Assembly (NCBI RefSeq): GCF_043290135.1
Contig: NW_027464589.1
Coordinates: forward strand, 8,790,001-8,854,000
Origin: Rhipicephalus microplus
Taxonomy: Eukaryota; Arthropoda; Arachnida; Ixodida; Ixodidae
DNA length: 64,000 nt
Reading direction: 5' to 3'
Numbering within the stretch: the stretch's first letter is position 1; each line of letters begins with the position of its first letter. The notes beneath the pieces are model-generated. The model was not told the origin of the DNA and ran no database searches. It saw only the letters and a program-made list of their open reading frames with translations. A program made the translations under genes and the position numbers. This document shows positions 17,931-28,210 of the stretch, one piece after another.

Positions 17931-20784
17931 TGCCTGCCGCTCCATGCTTCAAATCAGTACTCCATTTATCGCCATGACCGGGCACATAGAAGGGGTGGTG
18001 GCGTGCTGTTAGCCATCAAACGAACTATATCTTCCTTCCTTGTCGATACTGACACTCCCCTCGATATAGTCTGGGTCGCCTGTCCTACCATGGCTGGAAA
18101 ATTATTGATGGGCGTATGCTATCGCCCTCCGTCCTCTGACTGCCTTTTCGTGTCTGAGCTTCACAGAAGTATTTCCAGGGCTCTTGACCTGTTTCCCACC
18201 AGAAAAATTTACTTATTCGGTGATTTTAATTTTCCTGATATTGATTGGTCTCGCACGTCTTCTTCAAACAGTACGTCAAGTGAATTCATTGAACTATGCC
18301 TTGACTTTAATTTCACCCAGTTTGTCTCAGAGCCCACTCGCGATACTAATATTTCAGATCTTATTCTGACAACAGAGCCACATACTATAGGTAGAATTGT
18401 GCAATTAGAGGGTTTTAGCGATCACAACCTTCTACAGTTTTCAATTAATATTCCACTAAAATTTCCGGGTGTTCAGCGCAAGGTAATCAGGGATTATAGC
18501 AAGGCAAATTACGATCTAATGAACTCGGAACTTGATGTCTTCCTACACAATACATTTCTTCCCTCATTCACCAACAGGTCTGTTCAGGATAACTGGAATT
18601 CCTTTAGAAACATTATAGCGCTCCTCATTGATAAATATGTTCCACTAATAACAATCTCTAACGACAAATCCAACCCTTGGTTTAATAAATCGCTTAGATC
18701 GCTCAGAAATAAAAAGAAAAGGTTATATGCTTCAGCTAAAAGGTTATCATCTTCTAAGTCATGGTCTATGTATAAAAACTGTTTAAAATTTTATTCTCTT
18801 GCGATTAGCGAAGCGAAAAAGAAATATTTTTCCGCCGACCTGTCTTCACTTTTACTGACTAACCCTAAAAAGTTTTGGCGTGCCATTTCGCCTGACCGTG
18901 GCAGTGACATTGTTACATTACATAACGCCGATAATGTTCCTGTCTCTGCATATGAGTGTGCTTCAACCTTCAATTCGTTTTTTTGCTCGGTTTTTACTAA
19001 TGAAGACTTTTCTTCGGTTCCCTGTGTTCCCGATCGTGAGTACTGCTTCATGTCTCCTATCATTGTTACTGTTGAAGGCATATCTAAACTTATACACGGT
19101 CTAAAGCTGTCTACATCGTGTGGTGTTGACAATATTAATTCCAAGGTACTTAAAAACACATCCGCTTCCTCCAGTCAAATTTTATGCCACATTTTTCAAC
19201 AGTCCTTATCTTCTGGTCAACTTCCCACTGACTGGAAGATAGCGAAGGTTATTCCGATATTCAAGGATGGTAACAAACACACACCCGGTAACTACCACCC
19301 CATTTCGCTAACATGCATCTGTTGCAAGCTGCTTGAACACATCATCACCTCTCATATATACAGCCATCTTGAGTCAAATAACTTCTTCTTTCTAAATCAG
19401 CATGGTTTTCGGAAAGCGTTATCTTGTGATACTCAGCTATTAGAATTTACGTCTGATTTACATAACGGCATGAATAGTAATAAAACTGTTGACTGCATCT
19501 TTTTAGACTATGCGAAAGCATTTGACAGAGTTGCCCATTGTCGCCTAATAGCTAAGCTGTCTGCACTTAAACTCGACTCATCAACATTATCTTGGCTTAG
19601 AAATTTTTTGTCAAATCGACAGCAGTTTACATTTGTCAATAACTTCAGCTCGTCTACTTCATTTGTTTCATCAGGTGTGCCCCAGGGCAGTGTATTAGGC
19701 CCTCTTCTTTTTCTGATTTATATTAATGATTTGCCTTGTAACATTTCTTCCTCTATTCGTCTTTTCGCGGATGACTGCGTAGTGTACAGAACTATTAACT
19801 CTGAAGAAGACCACGTACATTTACAAAAGGACCTCGACTTAATAAATCAGTGGTGTGACCGTTGGCAAATGACGCTTAACACATCTAAGTGCTGCGTACT
19901 TTCTTTCACCCGTAAGAAATCGGTTTTTAACTTTTCTTACTCTATCTGTTCAGCTGTAATTCCCCGTTCATCTACATACAAATACCTTGGTGTCCATCTT
20001 TGTACTAATCTTGCCTGGTGTACTCACATCGACAAGATATGCGCGAAAGCAAACAAAACTCTGGGATTCTTGCGCCGGAATCTGCATCATTCCCCATCTA
20101 CCATTCGGCAGCAGGCCTACCAAACGTTTGTACGTCCTCAGCTGGAATACGCTTCATCGATCTGGTCTCCGCATCAACAATACCTAATAGATAAAGTGGA
20201 ATCCATCCAAAATCGTGCAGCCCGCTTCATCACTTCAATGTATAACCGCCACTCCAGCATCACCCAAATCAAACGCGATATTGCCCTTACTAACTTGGAT
20301 TCCCGCCGCTCTGTCTCCCGTCTATGCCTCCTCCATAAGTACTACTACAACTCGTGGACCAGTCGTATATCGCTTGACATTCCTTCGCGTACATCTAGTC
20401 GACTTCATAATCATCTCAGTTTCAGACGCATCTTCGGCAACACTCAATCATTCAATAATTCTGCATTGCCACGCGCCATCGCAGTTTGGAATAGCCTTCC
20501 GGATGAAATTGTTTCTGTGAGAGATCCGGTCAAACTTCGTGAGCTACTGCAAATTTATATGTTCTCTTGATTTTGTATAACGATGCTTTATTTTTTTTCA
20601 TTTTGTTTTTTTGCTGCATTTGCTTATAGTGTTTGTTCTTCTCCCTTCCATTGTGCAATTTTCTTTGTTTTCTTCGATATAATTTCTTTTTATGATTTAT
20701 GTTATTGTGATTTTTCTGTAACCCCCCCCCCCTACTCAATGCTCTTCTGGGGCCTGTAGGGTAACATGAATGAATGAATGAAAG
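17908..20784 (+). mobile_element. LINE-Y: 5'-truncated RNase H-less LINE
   Basis: A nearly intact LINE without RNase H, inserted in the RT of X1. It begins with duplicated filler sequence and has one long ORF, a T-rich 3' UTR and a (TGAA)n tail ending about 20784. X1 RT continues at once with TFLQETGVPQCGVLSC. No convincing long target duplication is seen; only aag-like bases are shared. The layout (APE endonuclease and RT, no RNase H, 4-bp tail repeats) is CR1/Jockey-like. Confidence 0.85.
17955..20570 (+). CDS. LINE-Y ORF2: endonuclease (partial) and reverse transcriptase
   Basis: An open frame of about 870 codons without interruption. The endonuclease is entered at YSIYRHDRAHRRGGGVLLAI and retains IYLFGDFNFPDIDW and the SDHNLLQF motif, but lacks the N-terminal strand with the first Asn/Glu residues. 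RT blocks are complete: VDCIFLDYAKAFDRVAH, SSGVPQGSVLGPLLFLIYIN and the active site SIRLFADDCVVYR. The C-terminal thumb includes SSTYKYLGVHL and PQLEYASSIWSPHQ. No RNase H is present. Block 2 reads YHPISL instead of YRPISL. The sequence is moderately AT-rich. It is the longest uninterrupted RT frame in the window and the least decayed, suggesting recent insertion. The 5' loss means it cannot retrotranspose by itself. Confidence 0.9.
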   Translation, partial: QYSIYRHDRAHRRGGGVLLAIKRTISSFLVDTDTPLDIVWVACPTMAGKLLMGVCYRPPSSDCLFVSELHRSISRALDLFPTRKIYLFGDFNFPDIDWSRTSSSNSTSSEFIELCLDFNFTQFVSEPTRDTNISDLILTTEPHTIGRIVQLEGFSDHNLLQFSINIPLKFPGVQRKVIRDYSKANYDLMNSELDVFLHNTFLPSFTNRSVQDNWNSFRNIIALLIDKYVPLITISNDKSNPWFNKSLRSLRNKKKRLYASAKRLSSSKSWSMYKNCLKFYSLAISEAKKKYFSADLSSLLLTNPKKFWRAISPDRGSDIVTLHNADNVPVSAYECASTFNSFFCSVFTNEDFSSVPCVPDREYCFMSPIIVTVEGISKLIHGLKLSTSCGVDNINSKVLKNTSASSSQILCHIFQQSLSSGQLPTDWKIAKVIPIFKDGNKHTPGNYHPISLTCICCKLLEHIITSHIYSHLESNNFFFLNQHGFRKALSCDTQLLEFTSDLHNGMNSNKTVDCIFLDYAKAFDRVAHCRLIAKLSALKLDSSTLSWLRNFLSNRQQFTFVNNFSSSTSFVSSGVPQGSVLGPLLFLIYINDLPCNISSSIRLFADDCVVYRTINSEEDHVHLQKDLDLINQWCDRWQMTLNTSKCCVLSFTRKKSVFNFSYSICSAVIPRSSTYKYLGVHLCTNLAWCTHIDKICAKANKTLGFLRRNLHHSPSTIRQQAYQTFVRPQLEYASSIWSPHQQYLIDKVESIQNRAARFITSMYNRHSSITQIKRDIALTNLDSRRSVSRLCLLHKYYYNSWTSRISLDIPSRTSSRLHNHLSFRRIFGNTQSFNNSALPRAIAVWNSLPDEIVSVRDPVKLRELLQIYMFS

Positions 20785-20913
20785 TATTCTCTCCCAAACA
20801 TTTCTCCAAGAAACGGGAGTACCGCAATGTGGTGTACTTAGCTGTGCACTTTTTATTATCAAAATGAATTTTTTTGCACCTGTCCATCCCCTGCAACATG
20901 TTCTATTGTACAT
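20785..20913 (+). pseudogene. LINE X1 reverse transcriptase, part 2
   Basis: ILSQTFLQETGVPQCGVLSC and then ALFIIKMNFF is the RT block-4 motif (GVPQG expected; here GVPQC). It ends at LLYI, just before the active-site Asp pair, where LINE-Z is inserted. The Asp pair resumes at 21954. Confidence 0.85.
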
Positions 20914-21953
20914 ATTTTATTTTTATTTATTTTAACATACTGCAGCCCCTCTTGGGGCTATAGCAGGAGTGGGTACATCACACAAAACCGTGCATCGAAC
21001 AAGTTCAATAACAAAAGCAAAAAGAAAGAAAGAAAACACAGTAACGACGAAACTAGGTGTTCGAAAGACGGCATAGAAGGAGGTGTACAGTTTTAGCGGC
21101 ATGGTAAAGGGTTACATAAGATCGACCTAATATACACATCTAAGTACAAAAGTGCACTCGTACAAAGGGGGAAAGGAAACAAAGCGGTATATGTACGTAG
21201 TTTACAATAGTTGTATTTCAGAAGGAAATGTAAGCAAGTCAAGAGAGCGCACGTGGCCAGGCAACAAATTCCAACGCTCAATTGTTCGCGGAAAAAAGCT
21301 ATATTTGAACGTGTCTGTGCGGGGATGATACGAGGAAACGTGAAGGGTGTGATTGCTTCTGGTCTGAGTGGGGCTTGCATATGTGACATATTTGTTCGAT
21401 GACAGGCGATATGAACAATGAATGATGCGGTGAAAAAAAGTTAGTGATTCAATTTCGCGACGGGCAGCTAAGGTGGTTAGCTCTAGAGATACGAGGGCTG
21501 TGGTTGGTGAAAAAGCGCAGTCATACCTGCGACAGATGAATCGGATGGCTTTCTTTTGAACGGCTTCAATTTTGTTAATTTCGCCTTTTCGGTAAGGGTT
21601 CCACACGGAGCATGCGTAGTCGAGTGTCGGTCGGATTAGTGTTTTATACATCAGGAGTTTGGTGTCTTTCGGTGCTTGGCTGAGTGTGCGCCGAAGATAA
21701 CCTAGTTTTTTAAGTGACTTTGTGCATACATATTCGATGTGTTTCGACCAGGATAGGTTACTTGTGAAAATAATGCCAAGATACTTATATTCTGTCACTC
21801 TTTGGAGGTTTATGTCAGCGGATGAGTACGTGAAATTAGACAGGGAACGTTTGTGAGTAAAAGACATGGATACTGTTTTGCGGAAACTTACGGACATCTG
21901 CCACGTTTTACACCACGCGCAAAACCTAGAAAACGACTCGTTTAGTTTTTGTC
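20914..21953 (-). mobile_element. LINE-Z: 5'-truncated RNase H-less LINE in X1
   Basis: A minus-strand copy with an A-rich 3' tail at 20914-20940 and a coding part at 21202-21950. It interrupts X1 exactly between the LLYI and DDVQLGFK segments of the RT active site. Confidence 0.85.
21202..21950 (-). pseudogene. LINE-Z reverse transcriptase, C-terminal part
   Basis: An open frame of about 245 codons beginning with FCAWCKTWQMSVSFRKTV, followed by VTEYKYLGIIFTSNLSWSKH and IRPTLDYACSVWNPYRKGEI. It ends with a WNLLPGHVRSL region. These are the RT thumb and C-terminal motifs shared with LINE-Y. The RT palm and endonuclease are missing. Confidence 0.85.
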
Positions 21954-22480
21954 GATGACGTTCAGCTTGGCTTTAAGTCATGCAACCTGGCAATGTGTGA
22001 GTGGCAGGTTCAGTTAGGTTTAAACAAGGTCACCAAATCGGCAGAAGAAAACGGATTACGACTGAACCCACAAAAAAGCTCGTGTGTCTTGTTCTCCCGG
22101 AAGAGTGGCATGCACTCAGAACCCGACATTGAACTGAACGGTCAACGTCTGTTTGTTAATGTGGAGCATAAATTCTTAGGCTTAATCTTGGACAACAAGT
22201 TGACCTTCGTACCGCACATCAAGTATTTAAAAACAAAATGTTTAAAAGTCATGAATGTTTTATAAGTGTTGTCACGTACTACGTGGGGTAGTGACAGGCA
22301 ATGTCTCATGAATCTCTATAGAAGTTTCATTCGAACCCGCTTAGATTATGGGGCCGTTGTTTATCAGTCTACGACTGAAAGTGCTTTGAAGATGCTGGAC
22401 CCCGTGCACCATTTGTACATCCGCCTTTCTACGGGTGATTTTTGCGCCAGCCCCATAGAAAGCCTTTACGTTGAGTGAAA
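21954..22480 (+). pseudogene. LINE X1 reverse transcriptase, part 3
   Basis: Starts with the second half of the RT active site (DDVQLGFKSCNLAMCEWQVQ). It then has KSAEENGLRLNPQKSSCVLF and HKFLGLILDNKLTFVPHI, and, after a stop, RSFIRTRLDYGAVVYQSTTE. At least two interruptions. Confidence 0.85.
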
Positions 22481-22615
22481 TGAGTGGTCGCTTCATCTGC
22501 AGAGAACTTACATGTTCTTCGTATATTTCTTTAAGGTGAGAGCAGACAAGAAGCACCCCTCATACTATACTATAATGATTTCTCGAGCTCCATTCTGTTT
22601 CAGAATAGGCCTTCG

Positions 22616-23365
22616 ATGAGGCAGCCCTTCTCAGTTCACCTGAAGGGTCTATCTGAGGAAACTGGAGTGTCACTTGAACACAGTTTAATGGCTCCTGTAG
22701 CATACCCGCCACCGTGGACGTGGCAGACTATAGACTGCGATGTGCCTTTCCTAGAAGTTACGAAACATGCGCCTATTGCCCATATCCGAACATCCTTCCT
22801 GAAACTTCAACACAAATACACACATCCTGAGCTCTTTACAGGTGCCTCTAAGTCTAACTCTGTGTCCTACGCTACTGTCGGCCCATCCTTTTCGGATGCT
22901 AGCCTTCTACATCCAGACACAAGTATCTTTACAGCGGAAGCTTACGCGATACTTGTGGTGGCTAAACACACCAAACAACTACAAATACATAAAGCAGTAA
23001 TTTATACGGACTCCCTCAGTGTAGTAACAGCTCTGCACGATCTTAAAAAACAAAAAAACCCTGTCCTCGTCTCACTTTACTCCACTTTATGCACACTCTA
23101 CACACTCAAACAACATGTTGTAGTGTGCTGGGTGCCAGGGCACCGTGAGATCCGAAGCAACGTGATGGTGGATCAGCTTGCTGCATCCGTCCACGAAATG
23201 AGTGCCACTACACCCATATTGATAACGCCCCTTGATCTTAAGCCGTCTCTCATACGAAAGCTCAGGGACTACTGGCAGCGCAAGCGGGATAGACACACGT
23301 TTATAAGCCACACCTTGGTCATTGGCCACCAGTATCAAAATCACGTCACACGGAGGCAACACTAA
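22616..23365 (+). pseudogene. LINE X1 RNase H domain
   Basis: The 249-codon frame carries TSIFTAEAYAILVVAKHTKQ (catalytic Glu), AVIYTDSLSVVTAL (catalytic Asp) and VVVCWVPGHREIRSNVMVDQ (the terminal His/Asp region). The first catalytic Asp segment (FTDGS in relatives) reads LFTGASKSNS, so the first Asp is missing. A downstream frame (RIGHTYTTHSYLLSGGDPPL and WDRCGEALTVFHI) continues the usual C-terminal Cys-rich end to about 23507. Confidence 0.8.
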
Positions 23366-23507
23366 CGAGGCTCAGGATAGGACACACATACACGACACAC
23401 TCATATCTTTTGTCCGGTGGCGACCCACCATTGTGGGACAGATGTGGTGAAGCCCTAACAGTTTTTCACATTTTAACCCAGGGCAAACAACTATACGCTC
23501 TAAGGCA

Positions 23508-23990
23508 CGTTAGACACAAGCGCCAGCTGGCAGTTATCTTCGAAAATGAAGGCGTGCAGCCCGTGGAGAAAGATGCGCGCCAGCCTAGGAGGTAATAAGG
23601 TGTAGAACGCAAAGCGACGGGCAGGTGCCACCACCGTGACGTCGAAGCGACGTTGAAGCAAAGCGTTGGAAAGAACTTTTTGAGCATCGCGTTGCACTGT
23701 CAGCGCAGCGCGCTAAAACGCTACAATTTTTAGAATTACTTGTGTGTGCCTCTTCTAGAATAAAGGCAGACATACAAATCTTTGAAGTATTTTTATGGTG
23801 CCTCATATATGCGCAATAATTGCTTTTTAATTGACAATCGCACGACAATGAACGCTAAACCCTGAGCAATATTGGTGGGTGCTGCGAATCGGGTTGGCCG
23901 TTTGGTGCCGTTTGAAGTGCCGTTAGGGCGGACAAACAGACAGACGAAAACTTTAGCGTCGAAGTTACCCAAGGAAGGCTATCGTCTTTA
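23508..23990. repeat. Repeat R, copy 3
   Basis: Aligns to copy 2 (14876-15375) with more differences: GGTAATAAGGTGTAGAACGC, GCAAAGCGTTGGAAA, TTAATTGACAATCGCACG, GACAAACAGACAGACG and a final GTCGAAGTTACCCAAG. It lies directly against the end of LINE X1. Confidence 0.7.
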
Positions 23991-24560
23991 AAAAGAAATA
24001 ACTTATCATCACTAATCTATATAGTGTAAAAAAGTAACAGCTTTGCCACAAAGGCGAAGCAATGAACGCGATGGCAACAAATTGGAAGGTCACACGCAGA
24101 ATGGCCAGCAGATAGAAATGTGCCCCACGGTTCTCACGCCCAAATGACGCACGAAACGTCCTCACAAGTACAGATAAACACGAATAGGCGTCTCAGTTGT
24201 TACCTCGCTGTGTCTGAAAAGCGCGCTCTTTTCGCAAACGTAGACTGCGCAACAATTGCAGTGACCTTTGTGCACCCGGTAACTAAAACACCATCGTTTC
24301 AGTAAAAGCCGAACACCAGTCAAGACGTACGATTCTCCCTACAGCGACATAATGGTGGGCGAGGAGCGTCGACCCCCTGCTCTTTGCTGGGCAAGTGCGC
24401 GTTGGAGATGAGAGCACGACCGCCGCGTCCTGACGATGTTGCTACGCGCGCTTATTGCGCCATCTTGTTGGTAATGCTGAAAACACGATAGTCTCCCCCT
24501 CGAGATGCCCGTCAGCAGCGGTAAGTGGAATACATAGATAGCTTGCCGTTTGAGCGTTGA
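23991..24560. other. No gene seen; repeat-like text
   Basis: No protein motif. The string GCCACAAAGGCGAAGCAATG looks like tick repeat sequence I have seen before but cannot name; it may be part of the R family. Confidence 0.35.
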
Positions 24561-24566
24561 AGAACG

Positions 24567-24690
24567 TGCTCCTCGGTGGCTCAGTGGTTAACGCCTCGCA
24601 CTCACGATTCAGAGGACCCAAGTCCGATTGCGCATGCCAGAGGTTTTTTCTGATTTTTTTTCTTTCTTGCATTTTATATATATAGATACG
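24567..24690 (+). repeat. tRNA-derived SINE fragment
   Basis: GTGGCTCAGTGGTTAACGCC is an A box and CCCAAGTCCGATTGCGC a degraded B box. These are followed by GCCAGAGGTTTTTTCTGATT and a short TATA-type tail. Confidence 0.65.
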
Positions 24691-24699
24691 TACACATGT

Positions 24700-25230
24700 A
24701 TGTTGAGTGAAAGCGACGCCGACGTCGACCCCGGAAGCCAATTCCAGCCGAGAGGGTCCATATAATCGCTATCACAATACAAAGTGTCGGTGTATAAATG
24801 GACGGTGACATATTCACTAGTGCTCGGACAGTGTGTTCTATTGTGGTATGCAACGTATGCAGTTTTGTTTCTGTTTTTTATGTGTAAGACTTGCGAATCT
24901 ACACTATGTTAACACCCGTATTCTAGAACGCCCCTTCCCCCAACGCTCCACCTTCACTTGAGAAAGTCAATGGGCGCGCCATCTCTAGGCAGGGCAAGTC
25001 ACTGCATATCAGTGACAATTTGCTGCTATTCTTGAGTAGCACTGCGTCGTTTTCAGCCGAGCAGCGGCGCAGTGCACAACTCTTTCAAGTGAAGGGTGAA
25101 AGTCGAGTCGAGGAGCGTTTGTGAGTACTGGGGTAAGTGTATTGGGTGTTGCTTATTTTTGTTACTGAAATATTTTGTTAGCGAGCATGTGGGAGATCAC
25201 ATGTTAATGTTTTCTTACACAAACGCCCCT
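24700..25230. other. No gene seen
   Basis: No recognisable coding or repeat motif. Confidence 0.5.
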
Positions 25231-25439
25231 AGACCCTTGATACCACCTGCTAAAGAGGCTGATCTGCGTGACCTTAGCGGTGAGGCGATGGTGCCTCGGA
25301 CAGGTTATTCTCCGGATGAGTCTCTCGAGCACTCCGGTAGCGGAAGCCATATCTGTCGGCAGAAAAGACAACATGACGCCATTGAATGAGAGCGAGAGGG
25401 GTGCAACGCTCTCGCCTGTAGCAGAATGTTGAAGTCAGC

Positions 25440-26560
25440 TGTCGAGGGTTGATTGAGAAACGCTTATTCGAGAGCAGCGCGAGGACCTCTCGATTGAAGT
25501 GCTAATGGAAAGCGTAAACTTGGAAAAAAAAGAAAAAGAATGTTTCCTTTTTTGAGAAGGCAGGGCTGCTGTTTCGGAGCTACACAAATGTGCAAGGTCG
25601 CAGGTATGAGCAGCTCTTGGTGCCACAAATGTATCGTCGTCAACTATTGGAACTGGCACATAAAGACGCGTGGGCAGGGCATCTCGGCATAAAGAAGACC
25701 AAGGACAAAGTTTCCCTTGGGTTTTATTGGCTGAAATGCTGGAAGGGTATCGAAGACTGTACGCTCATGCGACACTTGTCAGAGAGCGGAGAAATCCACG
25801 GACAAGTGGATAGCGCCCATGAAGCTTGGCACAAGCTTCATGGGCGCCTTCCACTTGTCCGTGGATTATCACAGAACCTTTTTCACTCCTAGTCAGGTCA
25901 GGTCATAGCCAGAGTCAGGTCATTGCCAGAGTCAAGGCAAGACGGTCGGTACATCCTGACGGCCTTCTGAGTAGCCACAAAATTTCCAGAAGTGATACCA
26001 CTTAAGGAGCTCAATTCTTCATATGTCGTGGATGCTCTCCCCTCTATATTCGCGCTCGTCGGATTTCCATCTGAAATCCTATGTGACAACGGTAGTGTCC
26101 TCACCAGCTGCCTTTCCTCTACCTTTTTGAACAAATTCGGAATAAAAGCAGTGCACAGCTCGATCCATCACCCGCAATCGAATCACGTAGAGTGTATGCA
26201 TTTTGTTCTGAAACGGATACTGAGAGCTCTTTGCTACGACAACAATTGCGACTGGGAAGCATGTGTTCCTCCCGCAATGTTTGCTTTGAGATCAGCTTCT
26301 CATGAGAGCACTGGCTTTCGCCCTGCAGAGCTTGTGTATGGCAGGAGTTTAAGAATACCATTGCGAATGCTACGCGAGTGCTGGGAAGGATTCGATGGGG
26401 ACCCTAATGTAGTTGCATATGCACGCGACCTCCTTCAGAGGCTTGGGAAAACGAAAAATCGTGTGGAAAGCCACATGAAGGCTGCACAAGTGTTGTCGAA
26501 GGCGTACTACGACAAATTGGTAAGAAACGCACCTTTGAAGCGGGTAATCAGGTAGTACTG
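25440..26560 (+). pseudogene. Gypsy-E integrase
   Basis: The upstream text (LIREQREDLSIEVLMESVNL) and RRYEQLLVPQMYRRQLLELA lead into HKDAWAGHLGIKKTK, the first part of an HHCC zinc-binding domain. The core contains ATKFPEVIPLKELNSSYVVD, FPSEILCDNGSVLTS (catalytic Asp), HHPQSNHVECMHFVLKRILR (Glu expected after the Asn; here VE) and GFRPAELVYGRSL. The first core Asp region is disrupted by a 73-bp inverted repeat at 25794-25866. A 187-codon open stretch (25992-26555) remains. Confidence 0.8.
25794..25866. repeat. 34-bp-arm hairpin inside the Gypsy-E integrase
   Basis: Arms 25794-25827 and 25833-25866 are reverse complements except at two positions, around a 5-bp spacer (GGCAC). The left arm encodes the expected integrase sequence (a TDKWIAPMKL-like stretch), so the right arm is an inverted duplicate of it. 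Confidence 0.95.
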
Positions 26561-27660
26561 CGACGGCCGTCCAAAAAGAACAAGCTTGAGGTGCATTGAG
26601 AAGGGCCCGCCAAAGTAATATCGAAGCTTTCTGATACCAATCATGAAGTTAAAATACGAAGGCGGCCGAACAAAGTTTCCCACAGTATCTTCATAAAACC
26701 ATACGTTCAACGTCAAGTGGTCGTAAATATGTTTTTGAATGTTTCGGATGGAAAAGGAGCAGAAATTTTAACTTCTAGTGATGTAATCGAAAAGGGATCC
26801 GGTGTAATCTTGGAGCAGTTGAACCTGAAACTTAGGTTAGGTGAAGTACAGAAGGAGGACTTGAGAAGGATTGTTTCCGAGTTTCAAGACGTGTTTTCGG
26901 ACAGCCCCGAATCAAGGCGGTGACTGAACACGATTCGAGCTAACTTGTGAAGAGCCAATCCATAACAGGCCATATCGATGTTCCCCTGTGCAAAAGCAGA
27001 TCATGAAAGAGGAAATCGAATAAATGCTGGAGTTAGGAGTCAGAGTACCGGGTGAGAGTTGCTATAAATTCCCTCTAATATTTGTTCATGTGCCGGGAAG
27101 ATATCCGAGGCCATGCATTGAATATCAACGTCTTAACGCCATAACTCAAGACCAAACTTACGCGATCCCAAATCTAGAGGAGAGAGTAGAAACTGTGTCA
27201 CAGTCTAGTTATATTTCCACATTAGACCTCGTGCGAGCGTATTGGCAAGTCCCCCTTAAGGAGCGCGCTATGTGTTATGCCGCATTCGTTTCTCCATTCG
27301 GAAAGTATTGTTCACTTAAGCTGGGCTTTGGATTCAAAAATTCGCCCTATTGTTTTTCAGACCTAATGAAGCGTGTTCTTAATGGCCTTTCTGAGTTCGC
27401 TCTGCCGTATCTTGACGATGTCGCCATCTTCTGAAACAGCTGGGAAAAACATGTCGAGCATTTACGAGTCGTGCTGAACAGGTTGAAAGAAGTTGGTCTT
27501 ACCGCGAAACCGGCTAAATGTCACCTAGGGTGCGGCGGGGTGTGTTACCTGGGATACGTTGTGGGGCGTGGCCGGCGTAGACCTTCTGAAATTAAGGTAG
27601 CCGCCATCGTGAACTATCCACGACCAACCACGAAATCTGGGATAAGGGCCTAGCTAAATA
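26560..27660 (+). pseudogene. Gypsy-E integrase C-terminus and reverse transcriptase
   Basis: 26560-26716 reads as an integrase C-terminal module (EGPAKVISKLSDTNHEVKIR). The frame 26717-26923 then carries EDLRRIVSEFQDVFSD, the usual RT N-terminal lead. Next come IEYQRLNAITQDQTYAIPNL and SYISTLDLVRAYWQVPL, and the intact active site ALPYLDDVAIF at 27403-27434, where a stop follows (27432-27434). VGLTAKPAKCHLGCGGVCYL and a YLGYVVGRG segment follow in the next frame. Stops and frameshifts abound, but the polyprotein order is readable. Confidence 0.8.
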
Positions 27661-28205
27661 CTATAGGCATTACGTGGAAAACTGCTCTAGCCTTATCAGC
27701 TCTCTAACTGACGCACTTCGAAAGTCCGAGCCGGTTAAAGTGGTATGGGACTCAAAAAAAAAAAAACAGAATGCGTTTTGAAAGCTGAAGCAGGCCCTAG
27801 GCGAAAAGCCTGTTCTCATGGCACCCGATTTCTCTATGAGCTTTGTCATTCAATGCGACGCGAGTGATCGCAGCATGGGAGCTATATTGTGCCAGGAAGA
27901 CAGCGCTGGTAACTGAAGCCTGTTTTGTATTTAAGTCGGAAACTGACCTGCAGCTAGGGCAGAAGCATACAGTGCTTCTGAAAAAGGATGTGCTTGCCTC
28001 GTGTAGGCCGTTCAAAAGCTAGCCTGTTATGTCTCCGGTTCAAGGTTTGTGGTCGAAATGACCACTGTCCTTTAACCTGGTTGAATAACATGTCACCGAA
28101 ATGCGGCTGGTTACTGCGGTAGAGCATGATACTCCAACAGCACAACTTATACGTTCGCTACAAAGAAATGAAAGCTAAACGCTAATGCAGACGCATTGAG
28201 CCGTG
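27661..28205 (+). pseudogene. Gypsy-E RNase H
   Basis: Reads EKPVLMAPDFSMSFVIQCDA (catalytic Asp) with SDRSMGAILCQEDSAGN. After several shifts come a TDHxPLTWL-like segment and finally a NADALSRAFQ-like end at about 28190. An A-run at 27755-27766 coincides with a frame break. No integrase follows the RNase H, which supports the integrase-first order. Confidence 0.7.
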
Positions 28206-28210
28206 CATTT

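Larger units (their letters stand above)
15740..23507 (+). mobile_element. LINE X1 (APE endonuclease, RT, RNase H), three times interrupted
   Basis: Collinear ORF2 parts on the plus strand: endonuclease (15778-16057, 16256-16900), RT (17223-17907, 20785-20913, 21954-22480), RNase H (22616-23365) and a C-terminal Cys-rich piece to 23507. Three other LINE copies are inserted: 16058-16255, 17908-20784 and 20914-21953. ORF1 is absent, so the copy is 5'-truncated near 15740. The 3' end abuts repeat R copy 3. The RNase H domain places it in the I-type superfamily by layout. Confidence 0.8.
25230..28210 (+). mobile_element. Gypsy-E: Ty3/Gypsy-like element with integrase before RT
   Basis: Plus-strand order: integrase zinc domain (25600-25720), integrase core (25990-26560), RT (26720-27650) and RNase H (27650-28205). 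A continuous linker joins integrase to RT. In ordinary Ty3/Gypsy elements integrase is last; this order is known from the Gmr1-like clade. The RT itself is Gypsy-type (SYISTLDLVRAYWQVPL, LPYLDDVAIF). gag and protease are not identified and no 5' LTR is seen. The coding sequence has many stops. Confidence 0.75.

Noticed and set aside
24567..24640. A functional tRNA gene
   Set aside because: Only A and B box-like strings remain; no acceptor stem or anticodon arm could be folded.
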